From CAYGFH01 sp964430295 (lineage in GTDB: Bacteria; Patescibacteriota; Microgenomatia; UBA10105; UBA927): a stretch of 43,749 nt of DNA. The stretch spans positions 1 to 43,749 of the forward strand of contig CAYSEV010000008.1 of assembly GCA_964430295.1 (NCBI GenBank), read 5' to 3'. The notes under the pieces are model-generated. The model worked only from the letters and a program-made list of their open reading frames with translations. It made no database searches and was not told where the DNA came from. A program made the position numbers and the translations under genes. Positions within the stretch are counted from its first letter, which is position 1, and each line of letters starts with the position of its first letter. Shown piece after piece: positions 17,163-26,346 of this stretch.

Positions 17163-18169
17163 AACAATCATTTGTCCTGTTTTTAGGTATCGTTCTTATC
17201 TGTTCTGTTGCGGTAGCTGGATGGTTTATATTTGCCCGAAATGCCAATATATCAAGGAAGCCGATCGTTCCGATAACAGTATTTTTGAAATGGTACCATC
17301 AATCACAGTTTGCAGGGCACTATGTGGCGGATCAAAAAGGATGGTATAGGGATGCAGGATTTTCCGTCACGTTAAAACCGTTTGATTATGTCCATTTCCC
17401 AATAGATGAAGTAGTTGCCGGAAAAGCAGATTTTGGAGTGGCAGGAGCGGATGAACTGCTTGTTGCCAGAAGTAAAGGCGTAAAGGTAAAGGCACTGGCA
17501 GTCATATATCAGGAAAATCCCGTGGTTGCATACACACTTGCTTCATCCGGGATTAAAAAACCGATAGATTTTATTGGCAAAACCATTGGTATGGAACAGG
17601 GTGTTAATGTTGAAACCATTATCCATGCGATGCTCTCTGCACAGGGGATAGACTATACTAAAAATATAAAGGAAATTCCGATAAATTTTGATATTTCGCC
17701 ACTGTTGGAACACAAAGTGGATATTGCAACCGGATATGTGACTAATGAGCCGATTCAGGTCGAAGAGGCTGGACAAAAGGTAACGGTTATCGCCCCGTAT
17801 GAATATGGGGTGAAATCATACGCTGATGTACTGTTCACTACCGAGGATATGATTACAACATACCCGGATCGTGTTCGCGCATTTGTACAAACAACGCTCA
17901 AAGGGTGGGAGTACGCGCTTGAACATGTAGATGACGCGGTCGCATATACGCTCCTCTATAAAGATGCAAATAACACATCAATGACGCCTTCTCATCAAAA
18001 AGCGCTGCTTATAGGATCAACACCATTGATAAAGCCTACAATGGGAGGCTCTGTAGGTCAGATGAATTTTGTTGACTGGAAGAGAACGTATCAGCTGCTT
18101 CGTGATTCAAATACGATTACCCATGATATGGATGTAACGGATGCATATACGACGGATTTTATCCGATAA
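17159..18169 (+). CDS. NMT1/THI5-like periplasmic-binding protein, membrane-anchored
   Basis: 336 residues. The N-terminal hydrophobic segment (about 5-26) lacks a clear lipobox and is probably an uncleaved anchor. The rest matches the SsuA/ThiY/NMT1 fold of ABC substrate-binding proteins: TVFLKWYHQSQFAGHYVADQKGWY, then EVVAGKADFGVAGADELLVARSKG, KPIDFIGKTIGMEQG and VDIATGYVTNEPIQ. Relatives bind pyrimidines, sulfonates or similar small organics. No ABC permease or ATPase gene is nearby. It lies between a PAS protein and a Cache-HAMP protein, overlapping the former by ATGA, so a sensory rather than a transport role is likely. The ligand cannot be read from the sequence. Confidence 0.87.
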   Translation: MKQSFVLFLGIVLICSVAVAGWFIFARNANISRKPIVPITVFLKWYHQSQFAGHYVADQKGWYRDAGFSVTLKPFDYVHFPIDEVVAGKADFGVAGADELLVARSKGVKVKALAVIYQENPVVAYTLASSGIKKPIDFIGKTIGMEQGVNVETIIHAMLSAQGIDYTKNIKEIPINFDISPLLEHKVDIATGYVTNEPIQVEEAGQKVTVIAPYEYGVKSYADVLFTTEDMITTYPDRVRAFVQTTLKGWEYALEHVDDAVAYTLLYKDANNTSMTPSHQKALLIGSTPLIKPTMGGSVGQMNFVDWKRTYQLLRDSNTITHDMDVTDAYTTDFIR

Positions 18170-18176
18170 CACCAAC

Positions 18177-19445
18177 ATGAATCTGTCAACAAAATTATCT
18201 ATAAGCATTATTGTACTGTTTATCAGTGTTAGTATTGCTGTCGGTTCAATATTTGTAACCCGTTGGAATGACAGTCTTCACGATATGGTAAAACGGCAAC
18301 TTGTCGAGACAACGAAGCAGGTCATAATAAAAATAGATAACCTGTTATATGAACGGCAGCTTGATATTGGTCAGATAGCTGCAGAACCACAAACTGAAGC
18401 GTTTATGTCTGGTAAACGTGTTGAGGATGCATCTCGTATATCAAAAGAACTGACTGACCTTTCAAAAGTCAGTGGTCCCTGGGAATCGGTATCATATGTT
18501 GACACACAGGGGAAAATTCTGGCGTCCAGTCAACAATCTGTTGTCGATTCGACACTGACAGATGATGTAAGCACATCTGTTTTTCAAAAGGCGCTGTTAG
18601 GTGTTGATGTACACTCCGATATCCATAAAAACAATCTTGGAATATACTCTATCCTTTTTGCCTCACCGATAAAAGACAAAAGTCGAATCGGGAAGCCTGT
18701 TATTGGCGTGGTTCTGGGAAATTACTCTATAAAACCGATTCAGGAGCTACTCGAACAAATCAGTATTTCAGGAGTAAATCTTATATCGGCAAGCGGTCTG
18801 GAGATTAGCAGTAATCATGAAGATACTCACAACCCAGCCCCATTTTCTGATTATTCTAAGCACACAAGTTTTATTCAGGCATCGAAACAGTTTTCTGGAA
18901 CAGGTATATTTCCGGACTTGGAAACAGGTGCCCCTGCTCTTGTATCCTATGCACGGGAACCGGGATATTTATCGTATAAAGGTAACGGATGGATTGCCAT
19001 GATCCAAATGCCTCTCAGAGAAATTCAGTCCTCCATTACAGCAACGATTGTGCCGACAAGTATATTGTTCCTTGGCATTATTGTGCTGAGCGCAGTAGCA
19101 TTCATAGCGGTTCTTAAACAGACTGTTTTTTTACCTATAACATCACTCTCCTATGCGGTTTCTCGGATTAGCTCCGGTGATATGTCGGCGCGTGTAAAGC
19201 TCCGTTCAAATGATGAAATTGGTAAATTGGGTGAAGCATTTAATACTATGACAACTAAGATCCAACAGCTCACGGGGACACTTGAGGAGCAGGTAAAAGA
19301 GCGAACCGTCGAACTCGAAAAAAAGATACAGGAAATAGAGCTAAAATCAAAAGAGTATGAACAGATGAACCGTTTAATGGTTGGTAGAGAACTTCGCATG
19401 ACCGAACTGAAAAAGGAATTGGATTCACTCCGAAGTAAAACCTAA
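18177..19445 (+). CDS. Cache-HAMP transmembrane sensor ending in a coiled coil, no kinase domain
   Basis: 422 residues from the ATG at 18177; the in-frame ATG at 18141 overlaps the previous gene and would put polar residues before the membrane helix. Helix 1 is at about 5-27, then an extracytoplasmic Cache-like region (about 28-290; SYVDTQGKILASSQ, GVVLGNYSIKPI, LISASGLEISS), helix 2 at about 293-315, a HAMP domain (about 316-370; SRISSGDMSARVKLRSNDEIGKLGEAFNTM) and a coiled coil ending YEQMNRLMVGRELRMTELKKE. That tail nearly repeats the end of the PAS protein at 15546. No kinase or methyl-accepting domain follows. It probably transmits through hetero-assembly with the kinase encoded 4 bp downstream (inference). 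Confidence 0.83.
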   Translation: MNLSTKLSISIIVLFISVSIAVGSIFVTRWNDSLHDMVKRQLVETTKQVIIKIDNLLYERQLDIGQIAAEPQTEAFMSGKRVEDASRISKELTDLSKVSGPWESVSYVDTQGKILASSQQSVVDSTLTDDVSTSVFQKALLGVDVHSDIHKNNLGIYSILFASPIKDKSRIGKPVIGVVLGNYSIKPIQELLEQISISGVNLISASGLEISSNHEDTHNPAPFSDYSKHTSFIQASKQFSGTGIFPDLETGAPALVSYAREPGYLSYKGNGWIAMIQMPLREIQSSITATIVPTSILFLGIIVLSAVAFIAVLKQTVFLPITSLSYAVSRISSGDMSARVKLRSNDEIGKLGEAFNTMTTKIQQLTGTLEEQVKERTVELEKKIQEIELKSKEYEQMNRLMVGRELRMTELKKELDSLRSKT

Positions 19446-19449
19446 CACT

Positions 19450-22400
19450 ATGACATTAAAAAATAAAACAATTATTTTTACGACCATAAGCATTATCTTT
19501 CTTATGCTTGGCATTGTTGGGGTATTGGCATATGTGTTAAACAAGGGGTTTTCTGTTGTTGAAAACGATCGGGTGCAACTCAATGCTCAACGGGTGGAAC
19601 AGGCATTTGAAGTAGAAATAGATAATTTAAACACAAAGATAAGTGACTGGTCGTCTTGGGATGATACGTATACATATATATCTGATAAGAACAAAGAGTA
19701 TGAGGAATCAAATCTTACGGACAGTACCATGACAAACCTAGGAATTCAGCTGATGGCATTTATAGATGGTAAGGGATCTATTGTGCATACGAAAGCTCAC
19801 GATTTGATTAAACCTGGAAACCAGAATATTTCATCGGAATTAACTACAAAACTTACAGATCCGAACGGGCTTTTTTCTCCCTATGCGACAGGTAAGAGCG
19901 TTTCAGGGTTTATTATGACGGCTGACGGCCCCTTCATTGTTGCTTCCCGTCCGATCCTTACATCAAATGGAGACGGTCCTGCTCGGGGAGTGCTAGTATT
20001 TGCCCGGTTTTTTGACGAAGAACAAATCAAACGGCTTGATCGTATTACCCGATTGAAGTTAGAAAGGTATACGCTTGAAAAAATGGTGAAAAATCATGGA
20101 CAACGGGCACTTGATTTGCTCATGGCAGGATCCAGATTTGAAGGAATCACAAAGGATCAACAGATAATAGAAGGATACATCCTCATCAAGGATATTTACG
20201 GTAAGCCGGCATTTCCCGTCGAAATATCTATGGATAGGCAAGTCTTTGTGCAGGCACAAAAAACCATTAGTACGGTAGGAATAGTTGGCATAGTAGGATC
20301 AATCCTATTTCTGTTTATAACACTTGCTGGATTTACCTATTTTGTTATTCGTCCGATAAACTTTCTGACTAAAGATGTTGGGGAAATTGGGAAAAGTGGA
20401 GATATGTCTCGTCGCTTAGCCGGCATGAAAACAAATGATGAAATCGGTAAGCTTTCCCAATCAATCAACACAATGCTCCAATCTCTCGAATATTCAGAAC
20501 ATTTGCTGAAAGAAGAACGTACAAGATCAAAAATATATATAGATATAGTAGGTACCATGATCGTTGTTATGAGTCCGACCGGTAAAATTACATTGGTCAA
20601 TAAAAAGGCATGTGAAACGTTAAACGGACAGGAAAAAGATATATTAGGGAAAGATTGGTTTGATACATTTATTCCTCCTGAGGATAAAGAAACACAACAC
20701 AGCAGATTAAGTACATTACTTGCAAATCAGGTCAATAGTTCAACACCATCAATGCATACCGATACAGTTGTGGATCTGGGTGGTTACCGACATCTTATTT
20801 CTTGGCACACATCTGTTCTTCGAAATGCTGATGGATCTCCCATTGCAACAATTTCAGCCGGTGAGGATATAACAAAAACACACCAGGTGGAAATTGAAAA
20901 AGAAAAACGGGCACAGGAACTCGAAGAAATGAAAGTTGCAATGCTCAACATATTGGAAGATACAAAAAGTTTGGAGCAAAAAGTACAAACAGAACGTGAC
21001 CGTGCTACTGCAATCATTTCAACAATGAGTGAGGGGCTGTTTGTTTTGGATAAAAAACAACGTGTTACAATGGTCAATTCCGCTGTAGAGCGCATGCTTG
21101 GTATGAATCAGGCGGACATGTTGGGGAAACGGCTCAGTGATTTTACCTCATATTATTCCGGAGAACATAAAACTGTTGCGGATGCTCAAATTGTATCGGA
21201 AACACTACAGCAGGGATCATCATTGAATTATGGATTAGACGATGAACAATACATAGAGGGAAAAAACGGGAAAATACCTATAGCTATTACCACAACGCCT
21301 CTCAAAGAAAATGACGCGATAATAGGTGCGCTTATTTCCTTTCACGATATTACGAAAGATAAGCAGGTAAAAGAGACTATTGAACATGAAGTTGCAGTCC
21401 GTACGCAGGAACTTCATGATGAACGCGCGAAACTGATTGCCTCCATAAACAGTTTGAATATGGGATATTTACTCATGGATACTACAGGAAGGCCTCTTAT
21501 TGCCAATTCGCTCCTGCCAAATATCCTTGGGAGCAACAATACAGTAATTACCATTGATGATATCAATGCCATGTTTGGAGACACCTTGGATTTATCCCAT
21601 CGGTTTAGTTCCTGTATTACAGATAAGAAGACCATCCTTGAATCAGATATAAATTATCGGGGGAAGATCGTAAAAATATGGATTATCCCCGTTGTCGTTA
21701 TAGAAAACACACAGGATAAAGTCATTGGTGCAGTGTTTTTAATCGAAGATATCACAGAACGAAAAGTAATGGAGAGAAGTAAAGATGAATTTTTCTCCAT
21801 CGCATCTCATGAGCTTCGCACACCGCTGACGGCCATACGCGGCAATACATCTATGATTATGGATTTTTACGGTGAGAAGTTAACAGACCCTGATCTTAAG
21901 GAAATGATAGCAGATATTCATGCCTCGAGTCTGCGCCTCATAGATATTGTGAATGACTTTTTAAATGTCAGTAGACTGGAACAGGGAAAGATCGAATTCA
22001 AAAATGCATCATTTGATCTTCGGGATCTGGCACTTGAGTCCGTAAAAGAATTTGAAGGGTCAGCTCTGGAAAAAAATGTCCTCGTGCGCTTCGAAGATAC
22101 CGGGACTGTATATTCAGTTTTTGCTGACCGTGACCGTACAAAACAAGCATTGCTCAATTTAGTGGGTAATTCTCTGAAGTTTACGGAAAAAGGTGAAGTG
22201 GTCGTGCATCTTGTCCCAGATGTGGACAAGGTACGTTGCAGGGTCACAGACACAGGGAGGGGTATATCCAAAGAAAATCAAAGCCTTTTATTCCGGAAAT
22301 TCCAACAGGCAGGAAGCAGTTTATTTACCAGAGATACCACAAAGGGTACCGGTTTGGGATTGTATATTTCACGCCTTATTATCGAGGGCATGGGTGGTAA

Positions 22401-22485
22401 AATTTGGCTGGAAAAGTCAGAAGAAGGGGTGGGATCCGAGTTTTGCTTTACCTTACCGATTGCGGACGCTGCATCAAACAAATGA
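19450..22485 (+). CDS. CHASE4-HAMP-PAS sensor histidine kinase
   Basis: 1011 residues: helix 1 (about 7-30), a CHASE4-type extracytoplasmic domain (about 45-270; SDWSSWDDTYTYI and IQLMAFIDGKGSIV), helix 2 (about 275-298), HAMP (about 300-355; SGDMSRRLAGMKTNDEIGKL), two clear PAS domains (about 360-480 and 510-650) and a weaker third (about 660-775), then HisKA with FSIASHELRTPL (phospho-accepting H787). The HATPase domain (about 890-1008) has GNSLKFTEKGE, DTGRGIS and GTGLGLYISRLI, so the N, G1 and G2 boxes are intact. It is the only kinase in the operon and the likely collector for the kinase-less sensors. The phosphate acceptor is probably the receiver at 26347. It starts 4 bp after the previous stop and lacks a Shine-Dalgarno. 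Confidence 0.93.
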   Translation: MTLKNKTIIFTTISIIFLMLGIVGVLAYVLNKGFSVVENDRVQLNAQRVEQAFEVEIDNLNTKISDWSSWDDTYTYISDKNKEYEESNLTDSTMTNLGIQLMAFIDGKGSIVHTKAHDLIKPGNQNISSELTTKLTDPNGLFSPYATGKSVSGFIMTADGPFIVASRPILTSNGDGPARGVLVFARFFDEEQIKRLDRITRLKLERYTLEKMVKNHGQRALDLLMAGSRFEGITKDQQIIEGYILIKDIYGKPAFPVEISMDRQVFVQAQKTISTVGIVGIVGSILFLFITLAGFTYFVIRPINFLTKDVGEIGKSGDMSRRLAGMKTNDEIGKLSQSINTMLQSLEYSEHLLKEERTRSKIYIDIVGTMIVVMSPTGKITLVNKKACETLNGQEKDILGKDWFDTFIPPEDKETQHSRLSTLLANQVNSSTPSMHTDTVVDLGGYRHLISWHTSVLRNADGSPIATISAGEDITKTHQVEIEKEKRAQELEEMKVAMLNILEDTKSLEQKVQTERDRATAIISTMSEGLFVLDKKQRVTMVNSAVERMLGMNQADMLGKRLSDFTSYYSGEHKTVADAQIVSETLQQGSSLNYGLDDEQYIEGKNGKIPIAITTTPLKENDAIIGALISFHDITKDKQVKETIEHEVAVRTQELHDERAKLIASINSLNMGYLLMDTTGRPLIANSLLPNILGSNNTVITIDDINAMFGDTLDLSHRFSSCITDKKTILESDINYRGKIVKIWIIPVVVIENTQDKVIGAVFLIEDITERKVMERSKDEFFSIASHELRTPLTAIRGNTSMIMDFYGEKLTDPDLKEMIADIHASSLRLIDIVNDFLNVSRLEQGKIEFKNASFDLRDLALESVKEFEGSALEKNVLVRFEDTGTVYSVFADRDRTKQALLNLVGNSLKFTEKGEVVVHLVPDVDKVRCRVTDTGRGISKENQSLLFRKFQQAGSSLFTRDTTKGTGLGLYISRLIIEGMGGKIWLEKSEEGVGSEFCFTLPIADAASNK

Positions 22486-22488
22486 TCT

Positions 22489-24708
22489 ATGAAGACAACT
22501 CGAACTCGAATATTCGGCATCCTTTGTGTTGTGGCTGCATGTTTTTTAATAACGTCTCATGTCATGGCGCAGCTTTGGCTGATTACAACGACACTTTCGA
22601 TACACGAAATACCTGTAAATTCGAGCGGCACAATCCAGTTTACGATCCATAATGGAACATCATCGGATACTGTTCGTACAATTTCTATACAACGACCAAC
22701 AGAGGCTATAACGATAGGGGATGTTCATACAAGTTGGGAGGCTCAATCAGACGGTGATCAAATAATTCTATCAGGAGGTGAAATTCCACCCGGAGATTCA
22801 GTAACAGTGGATGTGGATATAACAACTGGTTCTCAAACGCAATCAACTCAGCCGTGGAGTATTGATGTCTCGTCTGATGCCTCAGGGAATAATATGGTTG
22901 GGAGTTCAGGTGATTTTTCATTCACTGTTACCGAAGCAGTTACTCCAACGATTTCTCCAACAGCAACTCCTGGCGAAGCAACACCTACGCCAACACCAGT
23001 AGTTCTAACAACAATAACCACCAATACTGTCATTCTTACTCCAACGCCGTTACCGGACCGTGCTGCTCCAATTGTTATCGTTCATGATGTAGCGCAATCT
23101 GTCTATAAAGCAATTCCTCCATTGAAAGTAAGCGTAAAAGATGAAAGTGGGATAGATAGCGTGTGGTATACCGTTAATTCGGCGGCATTTACCCGAATCG
23201 TTGGAATTAGTTCCAGTTCCAATGCACCGCTGGACTTTTCATTTACCCCAAAGCATGCAACAGTATCAGGATTGTATAAGATAACAGTAAAAGCAATTGA
23301 TCGGGCTGGGAATGTATCAATAAGTACACCTATAACATATTCACTCGACTCTTTGGGTCCCACAATTCTATTGGCTTCTACGTTTAAACCTGTCATGAGT
23401 AAAACACCAAAACTTATAGGCACAATTCTGGATACGAGCGGAGTTGCTTCAATTGACTATTCAATCAACGACAAAAAAACATGGCGAGCTCTTTCCGGAA
23501 CAGTCACAGATCGTGGTGTTGAATTTTCCTCAGATATCTTGGAAAGTGATCAGGAAGGGGTATACACTCTTTTTATTCGTGCAACAGATGGTGTAGGAAA
23601 TACCACTACAATAGGGCCGTATGCGTATGCAATTGATCGTATAGCTCCGAGGGCGGGGATAACCATAGTTAAAAACGGGTCAGCTATCCTTCTCCCTGAT
23701 TCATCTGGGACGTTCCATGGCGTATCCTCCCAGAAATTTACAATATATATTCCAACAATCGGTGGCGTTTCGAAAGGCATACTACTCGTCGGCAGGTTGG
23801 ACGGAATGGATGAACGTATCTCACTTAGGACGTCATTTCAATATGGAATGTGGGAGGCTTCATTTACTCCTTCACAAGCAGGTGAATATAAACTTTCAGT
23901 AGAGCTTGATGATACGATCCGCCCATCGGTAGTTATTCCACTGTATACGATACTAATCACAAATCCTGCTTGTATTTTGGATGCAAAAACTCATTCTCGG
24001 ATATCCGCTTCAGTTTCTATATATTCTTATGACCAGATGCAGCAAAAATTTCTTCCGTGGAAAGCTGAAGCATTTGATCAACAAAATCCTATAAAAGGGT
24101 CGTGCTATGTTTGGAATTTACCCAAGGGAACATATAGATTGAGTGTGAAGTCGCACGGATATAAACCAGTAGATACATCGTCCTTCACGCTTTCGGACTC
24201 AACGATTGTCTCTGAACAAATTTTGATGAATCCCACTCGTTGTTTTTCCATTCTTTGGTTTTCTCCGTGTCTGTCATGGCATGATCAGGTTGAAATTTAT
24301 CCGAATAAGTTCTTAGACATACATAGAGCAGATGAGGAAAAAATATTTATACAAATACCCCAACATCTTTCTAAACTTCGGGATATCCTCTTAGATACGG
24401 ATATGGAAGTGGTTATGATGAACACATGGATGCCCGAGAGTATAGAGTTTGCTACTCGAGTAGAGCATCTATCTCAGGAAACGAATAGACCTATGGTATT
24501 TCTCTTGCCATATGAACATGATTCATTTCTTCAATCATGGCGTAGAGACGCGCATATTGGGTTGCCACTTATAGCTGATCCGGATGGCGACGTAGCTGAA
24601 ACGATAGGTCGTCATACAGGGCCACTTTTTATTCGTATCTCAAAAGACGGGTTTATTCAATCTATACAAACACATATAGAAACGGAAGTAGCAAAGAGAG
24701 TACAGTAG
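22489..24708 (+). CDS. Secreted Ig-like protein with degenerate thioredoxin-like C-terminus (copy A2)
   Basis: 739 residues, paralogue of the protein at 11719. The signal peptide is about residues 1-28 (ending HVMAQ). Then come an N-terminal beta domain, a Thr-Pro linker (TPTISPTATPGEATPTPTP), a segment TNTVILTPTPLPDRAAPIV matching TIILASPTPIPDRTGPSV of A1, Ig-like repeats, a carboxypeptidase-regulatory-like stretch with QQNPIKG and LPKGTYRLSV (A1: QQNPMRT and LPKGTYYIRV), and a C-terminal thioredoxin-like part (VVMMNTWMPES, LIADPDGD, LFIRISKDGFI) without CxxC. Unlike A1 it lacks the obvious FnIII unit. It starts 3 bp after the kinase and ends 4 bp before receptor B2, so the A-B pair was duplicated as a unit. 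Confidence 0.8.
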   Translation: MKTTRTRIFGILCVVAACFLITSHVMAQLWLITTTLSIHEIPVNSSGTIQFTIHNGTSSDTVRTISIQRPTEAITIGDVHTSWEAQSDGDQIILSGGEIPPGDSVTVDVDITTGSQTQSTQPWSIDVSSDASGNNMVGSSGDFSFTVTEAVTPTISPTATPGEATPTPTPVVLTTITTNTVILTPTPLPDRAAPIVIVHDVAQSVYKAIPPLKVSVKDESGIDSVWYTVNSAAFTRIVGISSSSNAPLDFSFTPKHATVSGLYKITVKAIDRAGNVSISTPITYSLDSLGPTILLASTFKPVMSKTPKLIGTILDTSGVASIDYSINDKKTWRALSGTVTDRGVEFSSDILESDQEGVYTLFIRATDGVGNTTTIGPYAYAIDRIAPRAGITIVKNGSAILLPDSSGTFHGVSSQKFTIYIPTIGGVSKGILLVGRLDGMDERISLRTSFQYGMWEASFTPSQAGEYKLSVELDDTIRPSVVIPLYTILITNPACILDAKTHSRISASVSIYSYDQMQQKFLPWKAEAFDQQNPIKGSCYVWNLPKGTYRLSVKSHGYKPVDTSSFTLSDSTIVSEQILMNPTRCFSILWFSPCLSWHDQVEIYPNKFLDIHRADEEKIFIQIPQHLSKLRDILLDTDMEVVMMNTWMPESIEFATRVEHLSQETNRPMVFLLPYEHDSFLQSWRRDAHIGLPLIADPDGDVAETIGRHTGPLFIRISKDGFIQSIQTHIETEVAKRVQ

Positions 24709-24712
24709 TAAT

Positions 24713-26281
24713 ATGTGGTTTCAATTATATAGTTCACAATTTCATTATGCGGTATATATATTTGGAGCGCTTGTCTATTTTGCAGCTGCCTGGCTGTATC
24801 TTGATGCATACACAAAAAATCATACATACTTACGCTTTCGGATTATTGGCTTTTTGCTTTTGGCTATCGGATCACTCTTAGAGGCTGTCCAGATTTCCAT
24901 TGGAAACACGATTGTTGGGATTACAACTTGGCAACCGTATTCATATCTTACCTTTGGGATTCCAATTGTGGGATATCTCTGCATATGTATAAGTTTTCCG
25001 TTTGATCCGATCCAAAAAAGACCAACATATTCGGTGGTAGCAACAACTTTTTCAATTCCTATCCAAAATGCTCTCACTACACTTCTTCCTCTGGGATCAT
25101 GGTCTGTTGCTGCTATGTATTATATTCATGTAGCTGAGGGGTTAGAACTGCATCTGTTATTACCATCACTCTCGTTTGCCGTCATCGGAATATCAGAATT
25201 ATTTCATGCGCTGCGTATATACGCAGGTGTGTCTTCCGTAATATATCTAATGAATCTGGGAAGTATATACGGTCCATTTTGGTGGATAGAGCATATTATG
25301 CTGCTGATCGGCCTTCTTATACTTATTCGATGGGTATTCTGGTATTTGCTCAAAAGTTTTGAAATGCAGATGGTATTTATAGCAACAATGAGTATCTCTT
25401 TACTCACGCTGGTTGTTACTACATTTTTTTCGTACAATTTGTTTGAAAATTTGCTCAAAGAAATATCACATCAATCTGAAACAAGTGTTAAAGTATTTTC
25501 TTTTAGCCTAGAATCCAAAAAACGGCAAGCGTTAGCCGATGCTCGATTCATTGCACTTGAAGAGCGGCTTGGTAAAGCAGTTGAAGACCTTAAAAATACC
25601 GATGCTCAGGCAATTATTTCCGAATTTGCTTTGAGTCGGGGGATACGTGGTTTAACAGTATTAAATGCATCAGGAACTCCTATTGTTGCGCATGATGAAG
25701 GTCGCATTTTTTCTGATATGACTGCTTTTGCCGATACTATACACCAGGCCAACCTGGGAGTTGAATCGTCATCAATGGTAACAATTCCCGGAATTATAAG
25801 CCCAACGATATATATGGTCGCAAGTGTCCCACTGCGAGTGAATTCGAAAATCGTTGGGTCACTCCTTTTGACGTATGCGCTTGATGGGGCCATTGTGCAG
25901 GGGATTAAGCAGGATTTAGGTCTTGAAGGAGCACTATTTGCCGGAGATATACTTTCAGTCACATCCATGAATCGTGCGGATACGTTGGTTGGTATGAAAG
26001 AAACAAACCCTGCAATACTCAAACGTGTACTTACGGATGGAAAGCCCTACGAAGGAGTGGTTCTCTATAACACCACAGAATACTTAGGCTCATATATGCC
26101 TATAACCAACGCAAAAAATTCGCCAATAGGAATGATGTATATAGGCAGATCAATCGGCGAAGTTTTTGCTATTGTCTCAAAAGCAATTCAGGATACGTAT
26201 ATTGTTTCTACGATATTGCTGGTTTTATCAGTTATCCCGGCTCTATATATAGCAAAGTATATAATCTATCAGGTTCACTGA
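24713..26281 (+). CDS. Multi-TM Cache-domain receptor without cytoplasmic output domain (copy B2)
   Basis: 522 residues, paralogue of the gene at 13958 over its whole length. Shared points are the start (W...FHYAVYIFGALVYFAAAWLYLDA against FAVYLFAALVFFAVFWLYYDA), the helix ending RWVFWYLLKSFEMQ against RWVFGYLLKQFQAQ, and the end (LLVLSVIPALYIAKYI against LLVLSVLPAYYISKYI). There are about seven N-terminal helices, a Cache-like extracytoplasmic domain (LTVLNASGTPIVAHD; YIGRSIGEVFAIV) and a terminal helix with only a few residues after it. Most of the Cache region differs from B1, so the two copies may read different ligands or different A proteins. It is the last gene of the sensory operon. 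Confidence 0.78.
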   Translation: MWFQLYSSQFHYAVYIFGALVYFAAAWLYLDAYTKNHTYLRFRIIGFLLLAIGSLLEAVQISIGNTIVGITTWQPYSYLTFGIPIVGYLCICISFPFDPIQKRPTYSVVATTFSIPIQNALTTLLPLGSWSVAAMYYIHVAEGLELHLLLPSLSFAVIGISELFHALRIYAGVSSVIYLMNLGSIYGPFWWIEHIMLLIGLLILIRWVFWYLLKSFEMQMVFIATMSISLLTLVVTTFFSYNLFENLLKEISHQSETSVKVFSFSLESKKRQALADARFIALEERLGKAVEDLKNTDAQAIISEFALSRGIRGLTVLNASGTPIVAHDEGRIFSDMTAFADTIHQANLGVESSSMVTIPGIISPTIYMVASVPLRVNSKIVGSLLLTYALDGAIVQGIKQDLGLEGALFAGDILSVTSMNRADTLVGMKETNPAILKRVLTDGKPYEGVVLYNTTEYLGSYMPITNAKNSPIGMMYIGRSIGEVFAIVSKAIQDTYIVSTILLVLSVIPALYIAKYIIYQVH

Positions 26282-26296
26282 TCTATTTTTTTTGTA

Positions 26297-26325
26297 TTGT
26301 GCATTGAATATAAACGCTGTAGTAT
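26297..26325 (+). promoter_or_regulatory. Promoter of the response-regulator gene
   Basis: TTGTGC (26297-26302) and TAGTAT (26320-26325) are separated by 17 nt. The leader contains GGAAGGGGA (26332-26340), a Shine-Dalgarno placed for the ATG at 26347. The receiver is therefore probably expressed separately from the sensory operon. Confidence 0.5.
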
Positions 26326-26346
26326 AAAGAAGGAAGGGGAATGTAT

